A stretch of 64,000 nucleotides of DNA from Levilactobacillus parabrevis ATCC 53295 (GTDB lineage: Bacteria > Bacillota > Bacilli > Lactobacillales > Lactobacillaceae), in the NCBI RefSeq assembly GCF_001434055.1, contig NZ_AZCZ01000005.1:1-64000 (forward strand). Direction: 5' to 3'. The position numbers and the translations under genes are program-made. Every line of letters begins with the position of its first letter. Within the stretch, counting starts at the first letter, position 1. A model generated the notes under the pieces. That model saw only the letters and a program-made list of their open reading frames with translations. It had not been told where the DNA came from and did not search any database. Below are positions 27,827 through 36,545 of this stretch, piece after piece.

Positions 27827-28021
27827 CGCCTGTGGCTGTCAGGAGCTCCGCCTGCTGTGGGGACCGGTGAAATCCTGAGAAGCGGTATTTCACCTCGACT
27901 TGAAACCTCGCTGAAAGCCGCGAGTTTCCAAGCTCGTCCCATGGCGTAAGAACGGGAAGAAACAAGCGCCCGTCCTAACGCCATCGGCACGGCCGGCTAC
28001 GCTCCTGACAGCCTTCGGCTA
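27827..28021 (+). repeat. Multi-hairpin element, subfamily II (copy B)
   Basis: P1: GGCTGTCAGGAGC (27834-27846) with GCTCCTGACAGCC (28001-28013), perfect 13 bp. P2: GTGAAAT (27867) with ATTTCAC (ending 27893). P3: CTTGAAACCTCGC (27899-27911) with GCGAGTTTCCAAG (27920-27932). P4: ATGGCGTAAGAACGGG (27941-27956) with CCCGTCCTAACGCCAT (27969-27984). It follows proS and converges with copy C. The 210-base spacer between B and C shows no gene. Confidence 0.85.
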
Positions 28022-28231
28022 AGACTGGTCGTTGTTTTAGGCTACTAGTGGTCGGGTCAAGACCAGCAGCTGGCTGATACTTTACTGGTGGCTGGTACAG
28101 AGCTTAAATTTAGCCGAGTTTTGGAAGGCAAATTTGATTCGATGCTTTCAAACCAGTCAAAGTTTTGACCACCATTTTAAATGACAAAATGAGTTTTGGT
28201 ATTGGATTAATGTCATGGTTAAGAGCAAGCC

Positions 28232-28417
28232 TAGCCGGAGGAGGCCAGGGATGGAGCCAGCTGTGTCGATGGTCTTGGCTGACGTCTTTTGTCAGCCTAG
28301 TCCATGGGACGAGCTTGGAGACGTGTGGTTTTACGCGGCTTCAAGTCGAGCCGAAAGCCCGTTTTTGAGGGCTGAAGGCGGCCCCACAGCAGGTGTAATC
28401 CCTGGCAGCCGCAGGCG
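28232..28417 (-). repeat. Multi-hairpin element, subfamily II (copy C)
   Basis: Minus-strand copy. P1: GCCAGGGAT (28244-28252) with ATCCCTGGC (28398-28406). P4: TGGTCTTGGCTGAC with GTCAGCCTAGTCCA (about 28275-28309). P3 begins CTTGGAGACGTG and closes with CTTCAAG. P2: AGCCC/GGGCT hairpin. It ends 80 bases before polC. Confidence 0.8.
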
Positions 28418-28496
28418 AAAGCTTCTCGCAACCATCAGTAACCAATGAAAAAGTAGAAGTAAGAAGAGATTCAGACAGTGTGAAAGGAGTTCGCTT

Positions 28497-31400
28497 GTGG
28501 ACGAAGATCGCCATGCATTATTTGAAAAATTATTACAACAACTAGATTTGTCCGGTGCGGCCGACCAGCCGTACTACCAAACGGCCACGATCGACCGGTT
28601 GACCGTTCACGAACAGTCACGGCGCTGGCACTTTTTCCTTAAAATGCCTAGTATTTTACCCCTGACAGCCTTTGTGGAATTCCACAATCACCTTCAGATT
28701 GCATTTCGGGAGATTGCGACGGTGGAGGCTAGCATCGAGGTTGATCAGCCCGAATTGACTAACCGCCTCGTGGGTGATTATTGGGAATGGGTCGTGAAGA
28801 ACAGTGGCTTGACCAGTAATCTGGTTCAGGAACTCTGTCAATCTCAAGTGCCCCAGCTCGATCCGGATGGCCGGGTCCTGTTATACGCTCAAAATGAAGT
28901 TGTGAAGAACTTCTTGGCCAATCAGGCGTTGGGTCCCATTGAGGATACCTACCGCCAGGCCGGTTTTCCGAAATTTAACATCCACGTGATGGTCGATGAA
29001 TCCAAGTCACAAGCCAAGATCGACGAATTCAAAGCACGACAGGAAAAGACCGACGCTCAGTTAGCCCAACAGGCGGCTGTGGCGATTGAAAAGGCCAACC
29101 AAAAACGTGCCAGTCAAAGTAACGGTGACGTTCAAGCCGCCAGTGGTCCGACCCAGATTGGGAAGGCTATTAAGGGCGACCAACCGACGATGCGAATGGT
29201 CGATATCACCCAAGAAGAGCGGTCAGTCATTGTTGAAGGGTACATTTTCGACAAGGAAGTTCGAAAGTTACGTTCCGGTCGGCAACTGCTGACGATTAAG
29301 ATCACCGACTACACGTCTTCCATCGTCGTGAAGAAGTTCTCGCGCGGTGCCGAAGACGAGGCCCAATTTGCCGGGGTTGAAGAAGGTAGCTGGGTCAAGG
29401 TTCGTGGGAGCGTCCAAGAGGATAGCTTCATGCGTGATCTGGCTTTGAACGCCTACGACATTAACGAGGTCAAGCACGCGAGTCGGCAAGATACGGCACC
29501 CGCCGACCAAAAGCGGGTCGAACTGCATTTGCACACCACGATGAGTCAGATGGACGCAACCAACCCAATCGGGGATTACGTCAATCAGGCGAAAAAGTGG
29601 GGCATGCCCGCACTGGCCATCACGGATCACTCTGACCTTCAGGGGTTCCCAGCGGCATTTAACGCGGGAGCCAAGGCGGGTATCAAGATGCTCTACGGGG
29701 TCGAAGCGAACCTCGTGGACGATGGGGTGCCGATCGGCTACAACAGCGCTCACGTGCCACTAGATGGCGCCACGTACGTCGTATTTGACGTGGAAACCAC
29801 CGGACTGTCTGCCATCTACGACAAGGTGATCGAACTATCTGCCGTTAAGATGGAGCACAAGAACGTTATTGCACAGTTTGAAGAGTTCATCGATCCCGGA
29901 TTCCCATTGTCCGAACAGACGACGAATTTGACCAGTATCACCGATGATATGGTGGCGGGGTCCAAGTCTGAGGAAGAAGTCTTCAAGCTCTTCCGCGAAT
30001 TCTGTGGCGATGCGATTATCGTTGGGCATAACGTGACCTTCGATGTGGGGTTCATGAACACCGGCTACAAGCGTCACGGGATGTCAGAAATCAGCAATCC
30101 AATCATCGATACTCTGACGTTGGCGCGCTTCCTATACCCAACGTTGAAGAGTTACCGGTTGAATACGTTGGCTAAGCGGTTCCACGTCAGTCTGGAGCAC
30201 CATCACCGGGCCGTCTACGATGCCGAGTCTACGGGTCACTTGAACTACCTGTTCTTAAAGGACGCTGAGGACCGTTATGACATTCAGTATCACGACCAAC
30301 TCAATGACCATATGACCGATAACGATGCGTATAAACACGCGCGGCCGAGTCATGCCATTCTGATTGCGAAGACGCAGGCCGGCTTGAAAAACATGTTCAA
30401 ATTGGTCTCGGCTTCCAACGTGGATTATTTCTATCGGGTACCACGGGTGCCCCGAAGTGTGCTCGACCACTATCGGGAGGGAATTATCGTTGGATCAGCC
30501 TGTTCATCCGGTGAAGTCTTCACCGCGATGATGCAAAAGGGTCAGGTCGAAGCTGCGGCGAAGGCCAAGTACTACGACTATCTCGAAGTTCAGCCTAAGG
30601 CGGCCTATCAGCCGTTGATTGACTCGGGGCTGATTGCCGACGAGTCCAATTTGGAAGAGATCGTGGGCAACATGGTTCAACTCGGTCATGATCTAAACAA
30701 ACCGGTTGTCGCTACCGGGGATGTGCACTACCTGAACCCCGAGGACTATATTTACCGTAAGATTTTGATTCACTCACAAGGGGGGGCCAACCCACTCAAC
30801 CGTCAGGAGTTACCCGATGCGCACTTCATGACGACCAACGAGATGCTGGACGACTTCGCCTACCTGGGCGAGGATACGGCCAAGGAAATTGTGGTCACCA
30901 ATACGCAGAAGATTGCGAACGACGTTGATGAGGTTCACCCGTTAAAGGACAAGCTGTACACGCCGCGGATGGAAGGGGCCGAGGACGAAATTCGCCAACG
31001 GACCATGGACACTGCGCACGCGTGGTACGGTAATCCACTACCGGAATTGGTGCAACACCGAGTTGACCGGGAGTTGAAGTCGATCATTGGGAACGGGTTC
31101 TCCGTGATCTACCTGATTGCCCAACGGCTGGTAGCCAAGTCCAACAAGGACGGCTACTTAGTTGGGTCCCGGGGGTCCGTTGGGTCCAGTGTGGTCGCAA
31201 CATTCACCGGAATTACCGAAGTGAATCCGTTGCCGCCGCATTATCGGTGTCCGAACTGTCAGTATTCCAAGTTCTACACTAAGGGTGAATACAGTTCCGG
31301 TTACGATTTACCGGAAAAGAACTGCCCGAAGTGTGGCACATTGATGATCGGTGACGGTCATAACATTCCGTTCGAAACCTTCTTAGGGTTCAAGGGAAAC

Positions 31401-32840
31401 AAGGTTCCCGATATTGATTTGAACTTCTCCGGGGACTACCAACCAATCGCCCATAACTACACTAAGGTGTTGTTCGGCGAGAAGAACGTGTATCGGGCCG
31501 GAACGATTGGGACGGTTGCCGACAAGACGGCTTACGGTTACGTGAAGGCCTACGAACGGGACACGGAACAGACCTTTAGAGGTGCCGAAATCGATCGCTT
31601 GGCTAAGGGCGCGACTGGGGTCAAACGGACCACCGGACAACATCCGGCTGGGATTATTGTTGTGCCGGATTACATGGATATTTACGACTTTACGCCGATC
31701 CAGTACCCAGCCGATGACCAAAACGCCGCTTGGCAAACGACCCACTTTGATTTCCATTCGATTCACGATAATATTTTAAAGATTGATATTCTGGGACATG
31801 ATGATCCAACCATGATCCGGACGCTACAAGATTTGTCCGGGGTCGACCCGCAGACCATTCCAATGGATGATCCGGGCGTCATGGCACTGTTCTCCGGGAC
31901 GGATTCACTGGGCGTTACGCCGGAACAGATTCAGTCCAAGACGGGGACGCTGGGTGTGCCCGAATTCGGGACGCGCTTTGTCCGGGGGATGCTGGAAGAA
32001 ACGCACCCGAAGAACTACTCGCAACTACTCCAGATTTCCGGCCTGTCTCACGGGACCGATGTGTGGTTGGGGAACGCTGAAGAGTTGATTAAGGCCGGAA
32101 CCGCCACCATCGCCAACGTGATTGGGTGTCGTGATAACATCATGACCGACTTGATCAACTTCGGTCTCGATTCCGAAACGTCCTTCCAGGTCATGGAACA
32201 CGTGCGGAAGGGCCGGGGAATTCCAGACGAATGGCAGGAAAAGATGAAGGCAACGGATTGTCCCGACTGGTATATTGATTCTTGTCTGAAGATCAAGTAC
32301 ATGTTCCCGCGGGCCCATGCCGCTGCTTACGTGCTAATGGCATTGCGGGTGGCCTACTTCAAGGTCTACTTCCCAATCATTTACTATGCAGCGTACTTCT
32401 CCGTGCGGGCTGACGACTTCGATGTCGTAGCCATGTCACAGGGAAAATCTGCGGTTAAGGCGGCCATGAAGGCCATCAACGACCAGGGGATGGACGCTTC
32501 TACCAAGGATAAGAACCTCTTGACGGTGCTCGAACTCGCCAACGAAATGTTGGAACGGGGCTACGACTTCAAGATGATCGACCTCGAAAAGTCCGATGCT
32601 GCGGAATGGATCATTGACGGTAATACGTTGATTGCACCATTCAAGGCGGCTCCCGGACTGGGGTTGAACGTAGCCAAGCAGATTGTGGCGGCTCGAAACG
32701 ACCGGCCGTTCATTTCCAAGGAAGACCTCGCTAAACGGGGGAAGGTCTCAAAGACCTTGATCGACTTCATGACGGAAAACGGTGTGCTTGCTGGGTTACC
32801 AGACGAGAACCAACTCAGCTTATTCGACGATATGATGTAA
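28497..32840 (+). CDS. polC: DNA polymerase III alpha subunit, PolC type
   Basis: The main replicative polymerase of Gram-positive bacteria, 1447 residues. Order: N-terminal domain, OB fold ([17 protein letters not shown], about 245), split PHP domain ([13 protein letters not shown], about 341), inserted DEDD proofreading exonuclease ([12 protein letters not shown], about 426), zinc finger (CPNCQY and CPKCG, about 917-945), then the palm aspartates ([11 protein letters not shown], about 970) and a C-terminal helix-hairpin-helix. All catalytic motifs are intact. GTG start with AAAGGAG upstream. Flanked on both sides by the multi-hairpin elements, so it is probably transcribed alone. Confidence 0.99.
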   Translation: MDEDRHALFEKLLQQLDLSGAADQPYYQTATIDRLTVHEQSRRWHFFLKMPSILPLTAFVEFHNHLQIAFREIATVEASIEVDQPELTNRLVGDYWEWVVKNSGLTSNLVQELCQSQVPQLDPDGRVLLYAQNEVVKNFLANQALGPIEDTYRQAGFPKFNIHVMVDESKSQAKIDEFKARQEKTDAQLAQQAAVAIEKANQKRASQSNGDVQAASGPTQIGKAIKGDQPTMRMVDITQEERSVIVEGYIFDKEVRKLRSGRQLLTIKITDYTSSIVVKKFSRGAEDEAQFAGVEEGSWVKVRGSVQEDSFMRDLALNAYDINEVKHASRQDTAPADQKRVELHLHTTMSQMDATNPIGDYVNQAKKWGMPALAITDHSDLQGFPAAFNAGAKAGIKMLYGVEANLVDDGVPIGYNSAHVPLDGATYVVFDVETTGLSAIYDKVIELSAVKMEHKNVIAQFEEFIDPGFPLSEQTTNLTSITDDMVAGSKSEEEVFKLFREFCGDAIIVGHNVTFDVGFMNTGYKRHGMSEISNPIIDTLTLARFLYPTLKSYRLNTLAKRFHVSLEHHHRAVYDAESTGHLNYLFLKDAEDRYDIQYHDQLNDHMTDNDAYKHARPSHAILIAKTQAGLKNMFKLVSASNVDYFYRVPRVPRSVLDHYREGIIVGSACSSGEVFTAMMQKGQVEAAAKAKYYDYLEVQPKAAYQPLIDSGLIADESNLEEIVGNMVQLGHDLNKPVVATGDVHYLNPEDYIYRKILIHSQGGANPLNRQELPDAHFMTTNEMLDDFAYLGEDTAKEIVVTNTQKIANDVDEVHPLKDKLYTPRMEGAEDEIRQRTMDTAHAWYGNPLPELVQHRVDRELKSIIGNGFSVIYLIAQRLVAKSNKDGYLVGSRGSVGSSVVATFTGITEVNPLPPHYRCPNCQYSKFYTKGEYSSGYDLPEKNCPKCGTLMIGDGHNIPFETFLGFKGNKVPDIDLNFSGDYQPIAHNYTKVLFGEKNVYRAGTIGTVADKTAYGYVKAYERDTEQTFRGAEIDRLAKGATGVKRTTGQHPAGIIVVPDYMDIYDFTPIQYPADDQNAAWQTTHFDFHSIHDNILKIDILGHDDPTMIRTLQDLSGVDPQTIPMDDPGVMALFSGTDSLGVTPEQIQSKTGTLGVPEFGTRFVRGMLEETHPKNYSQLLQISGLSHGTDVWLGNAEELIKAGTATIANVIGCRDNIMTDLINFGLDSETSFQVMEHVRKGRGIPDEWQEKMKATDCPDWYIDSCLKIKYMFPRAHAAAYVLMALRVAYFKVYFPIIYYAAYFSVRADDFDVVAMSQGKSAVKAAMKAINDQGMDASTKDKNLLTVLELANEMLERGYDFKMIDLEKSDAAEWIIDGNTLIAPFKAAPGLGLNVAKQIVAARNDRPFISKEDLAKRGKVSKTLIDFMTENGVLAGLPDENQLSLFDDMM

Positions 32841-32864
32841 GCCGCAACTGTTGGAGCGCTCGGT

Positions 32865-33050
32865 GCGCCTTACCGGGCGGTGTAAATCAACCGGAACGCT
32901 GAGGGCGGGCGTCCAGAGCCGAGAAGCGGTCTCTGGACTTGCCTTTGAACCTCTGAGAATCGAGTTTCAAAGGCACCAATTCTCTAAGCGGCATAGCCGC
33001 CAAGAGAATTCCCACAGCTGGGTTGATTTACACCGCCCTCACGGCTTACA
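32865..33050 (+). repeat. Multi-hairpin element, subfamily I (copy D)
   Basis: P1: GGGCGGTGTAAATCAACC (32875-32892) with GGTTGATTTACACCGCCC (33021-33038), perfect 18 bp. P2: GTCCAGAG with CTCTGGAC. P3: GCCTTTGAACCTC with GAGTTTCAAAGGC. P4: AATTCTC with GAGAATT. It starts 24 bases after the polC stop. End sequences match A1 and A3. Confidence 0.88.
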
Positions 33051-33240
33051 TGGTGTCACCCCACGTAATTGCAGTGACATCAAGTCTCATGTGTAGTTGG
33101 ACTACAAGTCGGCACTGCGATAATGCCTCCGGGCCGGTTAAATTGGGTAGCCCAAGGCTGATGATGACATCAAATGTGGGTCGTTTAACTGGTTGGTGAT
33201 ACTAAGAGTCATATTGTGCTAGCAAAAGTTAAAAATATGA

Positions 33241-33284
33241 GGTCCATCACTGTAGCCAAATGGCTGGGTGATGGGCCTTTTTTT
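33241..33284 (+). terminator. Strong intrinsic terminator after polC and copy D
   Basis: GGTCCATCAC (33241-33250) pairs with GGTGATGGGCC, with an inner AGCCA/TGGCT stem, followed by seven T residues. It lies 400 bases past polC, so polC transcripts may include copy D. Confidence 0.88.
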
Positions 33285-33307
33285 ATGATTATCCGTGCGC
33301 AATGAAA

Positions 33308-33400
33308 GGAGTCCCTTACTTACTACTAATGTAATTCTGAGGGAATTTGTCTCATTCTTTTGGCAATTAATTGAAAATTCGTTTTAGCTTTGAAGTTATT
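33308..33400 (+). repeat. Diverged intergenic repeat, copy 2
   Basis: Matches 14236-14330: CTTACTACTAATGTAATT, GGAATTTGTCTCAT and ATTCGTTTTA blocks at similar spacing. Non-coding. Lies between the polC terminator and element remnant H. Confidence 0.6.
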
Positions 33401-33470
33401 GTGGAGGGTGAAGAATCTGTAAATCCTTTTGAGGGGAAATTAGTGAATAGAGCCAGAGTGAAGCCTAGTT

Positions 33471-33530
33471 TAGCCGGAGAAAGCCGGTAGACAGCCTTCG
33501 AAATTTCAAAATCCTTGGCAGTTGCAGGCG
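33471..33530 (-). repeat. Collapsed copy of the multi-hairpin element (H)
   Basis: Holds only the two ends of a minus-strand subfamily II copy, TAGCCGGAGA and CCTTGGCAGTTGCAGGCG; the P2-P4 core is missing. It is placed where the convergent partner of copy D would be expected. Confidence 0.6.
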
Positions 33531-33613
33531 ACAGTCTGCAATTCAATTGCTCAATTAAGAACGCCGGTGAACTAACACAACGTTAAACCCGCTTTTATCA
33601 GGATTAATAACGT

Positions 33614-33650
33614 GGTAAGCGCTTACAGAATCGTTAAATTATGGTACAAT
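33614..33650 (+). promoter_or_regulatory. Candidate cre site overlapping a promoter
   Basis: GGTAAGCGCTTACA (33614-33627) matches the CcpA cre consensus except for the first base. It overlaps the -35 box TTACAG (33623-33628); TACAAT (33645-33650) follows after 16 bases. Catabolite repression of the downstream small gene is inferred. Confidence 0.6.
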
Positions 33651-33705
33651 AATGGTGAGGAATCAGAGAACCATTACTAAACTTTAACGAAAGCGGGTGT
33701 TCACC

Positions 33706-33981
33706 ATGCTACAGCGGTTTGCACGATTACCAGACGGTTGGATGTTTCTGGCAGGCTATTGTTTGATTGGTTTAGGCTATGTGTTGTTTGGCTTGGTATC
33801 AACTGTCGCGGCGGTGCCATTCTTGGCAGTCGTCATTGGCTACTTCCTAATTGCATTCATTTTGACCGTAATTAAGGCGATTAGCTTAAAGGAAATGGCA
33901 TTGAATCGGTTAAACTTATTGGTTTTTGAATTCATTACGATTGCGGGATTCATTTTGCTACTGTTCACCTGCGAACAGTAG
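33706..33981 (+). CDS. Small membrane protein with three helices
   Basis: Not recognised. A 91-residue protein with three hydrophobic spans (about residues 14-34, 36-58 and 70-88) and few charged residues. ATG at 33706 is chosen over an upstream GTG at 33697; the ribosome binding site (GCGGGTG) is weak in either case. It is preceded by a promoter overlapped by a possible cre site and followed by a terminator, so it is a separate, perhaps sugar-responsive, unit before the nusA operon. Confidence 0.75.
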   Translation: MLQRFARLPDGWMFLAGYCLIGLGYVLFGLVSTVAAVPFLAVVIGYFLIAFILTVIKAISLKEMALNRLNLLVFEFITIAGFILLLFTCEQ

Positions 33982-34052
33982 CTGGCACAATGGTTGCAAT
34001 CCCGCGTGAACTGTAGTAAAGTAGGCTTTGTAGTTAAACTCGTTTTTTAAAT

Positions 34053-34080
34053 GAGTGAGCAGTCCATGCTCACTCTTTTT
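34053..34080 (+). terminator. Terminator or attenuator before rimP
   Basis: GAGTGAGCA (34053-34061) pairs perfectly with TGCTCACTC (34067-34075) followed by TTTTT. It ends 28 bases before the rimP start, so it may attenuate the nusA operon as well as end the upstream gene. Confidence 0.8.
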
Positions 34081-34108
34081 AATGGAAAAATGTAGGAGGC
34101 GGAATTCT

Positions 34109-34582
34109 TTGAGTACAGTCGTTGAGACCGTGACGGACCTGGCCCGGCCAATCGTGGCGCATCATCAGTTTGAATTAGTTGACGTTGAATTTGTCAAGGA
34201 AGGTAAAGGCTGGTACCTGCGGGTCTACATTGACAAGCCCGGTGGTATTAACATTGAAGAATGTGCGATGGTGAGTGATGAGTTGTCCGAACAGCTGGAC
34301 GCGATCGATCCAGATCCCATTCCCCAAGCCTACTTCCTCGAAGTTTCTTCACCTGGTGCAGAACGGCCACTGAAGAAGCCGGAAGATTTTGAACGGGCCG
34401 TGGGTGAGTATATCCACGTTTCCCTATATCAAAAGATTGGTCAAAGTAAGGTTTACGAAGGTACGTTGGAAGAATTACGTGACGATGCCTTGGATTTAAC
34501 CGTTAATTTAAAGGGACGTATCAAGACGTTGACCATTCCACGCGATGCGATTGCCCAAGCCCGGTTAGCCATCAAGTTCTAA
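34109..34582 (+). CDS. rimP: Ribosome maturation factor RimP
   Basis: Assists 30S assembly. The 157-residue protein has the N-terminal [20 protein letters not shown] strand pair, the [20 protein letters not shown] signature and a C-terminal SH3-like domain. The start is TTG at 34109, set by AGGAGG about nine bases upstream; the longer frame from 34055 runs through the terminator hairpin and is not real. First gene of the rimP-nusA-ylxR-ylxQ-infB-rbfA operon. Confidence 0.96.
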   Translation: MSTVVETVTDLARPIVAHHQFELVDVEFVKEGKGWYLRVYIDKPGGINIEECAMVSDELSEQLDAIDPDPIPQAYFLEVSSPGAERPLKKPEDFERAVGEYIHVSLYQKIGQSKVYEGTLEELRDDALDLTVNLKGRIKTLTIPRDAIAQARLAIKF

Positions 34583-34605
34583 CTAAATAAGGAGCGAAAC
34601 ACAAC

Positions 34606-35877
34606 ATGAGTAAAGAATTATTAGGTGCCCTTGACGTCCTTGAGACGGAGAAGGGTATCCAGAAATCAGTCGTTATCGACGCCTTGGAAGCGGCCTTAGT
34701 TTCTGCTTACAAGCGGAACTACGACCAAGCCCAAAACGTTGAAGTTCAGTTCGACCAAAAGAAGGGTGATATCCACGTCTTTGCCGTGAAGAAGGTCGTT
34801 GACCAAGTCTACGATTCACGTCTGGAAGTTAGTTTGGATGACGCCTTGGCCATCAGCAAGGGTTACGAAATTGGTGATGACATTAAGTTTGAAGTGACCC
34901 CCAAGAACTTTGGTCGGATCGCCGCGCAAACCGCTAAGCAAGTCATCTTGCAACGGGTTCGTGAAGCCGAACGGAACATCATCTACGATCAATACAGCCA
35001 GTATGAAAATGAAATCATTACCGGTGAAGTTGAACGTCAAGATTCCCGTTTCGTTTACGTGAGTTTAGGTAAGGTCGAGGCCGTTATGGGCCACCAAGAC
35101 CAAATGCCTAACGAAACGTACCGGATTCATGACCGGATCAAGGTCTACGTGACCCGGGTCGAAAATGCCACCAAGGGGCCTCAGGTCTTCGTTAGTCGGA
35201 CGCACGCTGACTTATTGAAGCGTTTGTTCGAACAAGAAGTGCCTGAAATCTTTGATGGGACCGTTGAAATCATGGCAATCGCTCGTGAAGCCGGCGACCG
35301 GGCCAAGGTGGCTGTTCGTTCGAACAACCCTGACATTGACCCCGTTGGGACCAGTGTTGGTCCTCGTGGGCAACGGGTCCAAACCATCGTCAATGAACTT
35401 GGCGGTGAAAACATGGATATCGTGGAATGGACGGATGACGAAGCCAAATTTATCGCCAACGCCCTGAACCCTGCCGAAGTTCTGGATGTCATCTTTGATC
35501 CAAACAACGAACGGGCTTGCCAAGTCATCGTGCCAGACTATCAACTGTCTCTGGCCATCGGTAAGCGGGGTCAAAATGCCCGGTTAGCCGCTAAGTTGAC
35601 CGGTTATAAGATCGATATTAAATCAGAATCCGAAGCATCTGCTATAATGGAAGCTGATCAGACTGCTGATGCACAACCAGCAGCTGACGATGATGCGCCC
35701 GTTGCCACTGATGACACCGCTACAGATACGTCTGTTGACGATGCCCCAGTGACGGAAGACGCACCAGTTAGCGATGAAGTCGCTGACGACGCGACCGATG
35801 TAGCTGTTAACGATGATGACGCCACAGATTCAGCAGCTAGTGAGTCAACCACTGACGATTCTTCGTCAGCTGAATAG
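34606..35877 (+). CDS. nusA: Transcription factor NusA
   Basis: Binds RNA polymerase and RNA to modulate pausing and termination. The 423-residue protein has the N-terminal polymerase-binding domain, an S1 domain (about 135-200), and two KH domains including NNPDIDPVGTSVGPRGQRVQ and LAIGKRGQNARLA. After residue 345 comes a tail of about 75 residues made almost only of Asp, Ala, Thr, Val and Ser; Bacillus NusA ends before this point. ATG start with AAGGAG. Confidence 0.98.
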   Translation: MSKELLGALDVLETEKGIQKSVVIDALEAALVSAYKRNYDQAQNVEVQFDQKKGDIHVFAVKKVVDQVYDSRLEVSLDDALAISKGYEIGDDIKFEVTPKNFGRIAAQTAKQVILQRVREAERNIIYDQYSQYENEIITGEVERQDSRFVYVSLGKVEAVMGHQDQMPNETYRIHDRIKVYVTRVENATKGPQVFVSRTHADLLKRLFEQEVPEIFDGTVEIMAIAREAGDRAKVAVRSNNPDIDPVGTSVGPRGQRVQTIVNELGGENMDIVEWTDDEAKFIANALNPAEVLDVIFDPNNERACQVIVPDYQLSLAIGKRGQNARLAAKLTGYKIDIKSESEASAIMEADQTADAQPAADDDAPVATDDTATDTSVDDAPVTEDAPVSDEVADDATDVAVNDDDATDSAASESTTDDSSSAE

Positions 35878-35903
35878 TACCCATCTAAAGGAGGTTTGGT
35901 CCC

Positions 35904-36200
35904 ATGAAACAACGGAAAGTCCCTATGCGCAAGGATATTGTGACTGGGGAAATGGCGCCTAAGAAGCAACTGGTTCGGGTTGTTCGCAACCAGGAACAGG
36001 AAGTTAGCGTTGACCCTACCGGTAAACAATCCGGTCGTGGTGCCTACATTGCTTTAGATGTGGACATTGCAAAGCGGGCTAAGAAGGAACGGACCTTCGA
36101 TCACGTCTTTGGCGTGAAGGTTCCGGATGACTTCTACGATGACTTGATTGCTTACGTGGATCATCAGCAAGCACGGCGGGAATTATTCGACAATGACTAA
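35904..36200 (+). CDS. ylxR: YlxR family RNA-binding protein (RnpM)
   Basis: A 98-residue basic protein with RKVPMRKDIVTGEMAPKKQL and the GRGAYI motif of the YlxR family. A Bacillus relative binds RNase P RNA. ATG start with AAAGGAGG upstream. Its last eight bases overlap the start of ylxQ, indicating coupled translation. Confidence 0.96.
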   Translation: MKQRKVPMRKDIVTGEMAPKKQLVRVVRNQEQEVSVDPTGKQSGRGAYIALDVDIAKRAKKERTFDHVFGVKVPDDFYDDLIAYVDHQQARRELFDND

Positions 36201-36498
36201 TCCCGAGCGCGCTTTACAACTTTTAGGATTGGTTCGGCGGGCAGGTAAACTGACCACCGGCGAATCCTTCGTTATGGCAGCGGTCAGAGACGGCTCAGCT
36301 AAGATGGTTTTAATGGCTAGTGATGCCGGCAAGACCAGTCAGAAGCAGTTTCGTGATAAGACGGCGAGCTATAACGTCCAATTAAACGAGGACTTTACGA
36401 AAGACCAGTTGAGCACGGCCATTGGGTCAGCGCGCACGGTCATCGCAATCACCGATCCGGGTTTCGTCCGGAAGTTACAACAATTACTTGCTAAGTAG
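36193..36498 (+). CDS. ylxQ: L7Ae-type RNA-binding protein YlxQ
   Basis: A protein of 101 residues of the L7Ae/L30e fold, with LLGLVRRAGKLTTGE near the N-terminus and a KMVLMASDAGKTSQK strand-loop that in relatives contacts kink-turn RNA. The start is ATG at 36193, inside the end of ylxR; a frame reaching 36148 is an extension without a ribosome binding site. The exact role is unknown. Confidence 0.94.
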   Translation: MTNPERALQLLGLVRRAGKLTTGESFVMAAVRDGSAKMVLMASDAGKTSQKQFRDKTASYNVQLNEDFTKDQLSTAIGSARTVIAITDPGFVRKLQQLLAK

Positions 36499-36545
36499 CC
36501 GCCTGACGTTCTCGTGATCGGCAGAATACAAAGGAGTGTGAAGAT

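Noticed and set aside
28165-28448. Two short plus-strand frames before polC
   Set aside because: Both cross element copy C and show no ribosome binding site or recognisable protein.
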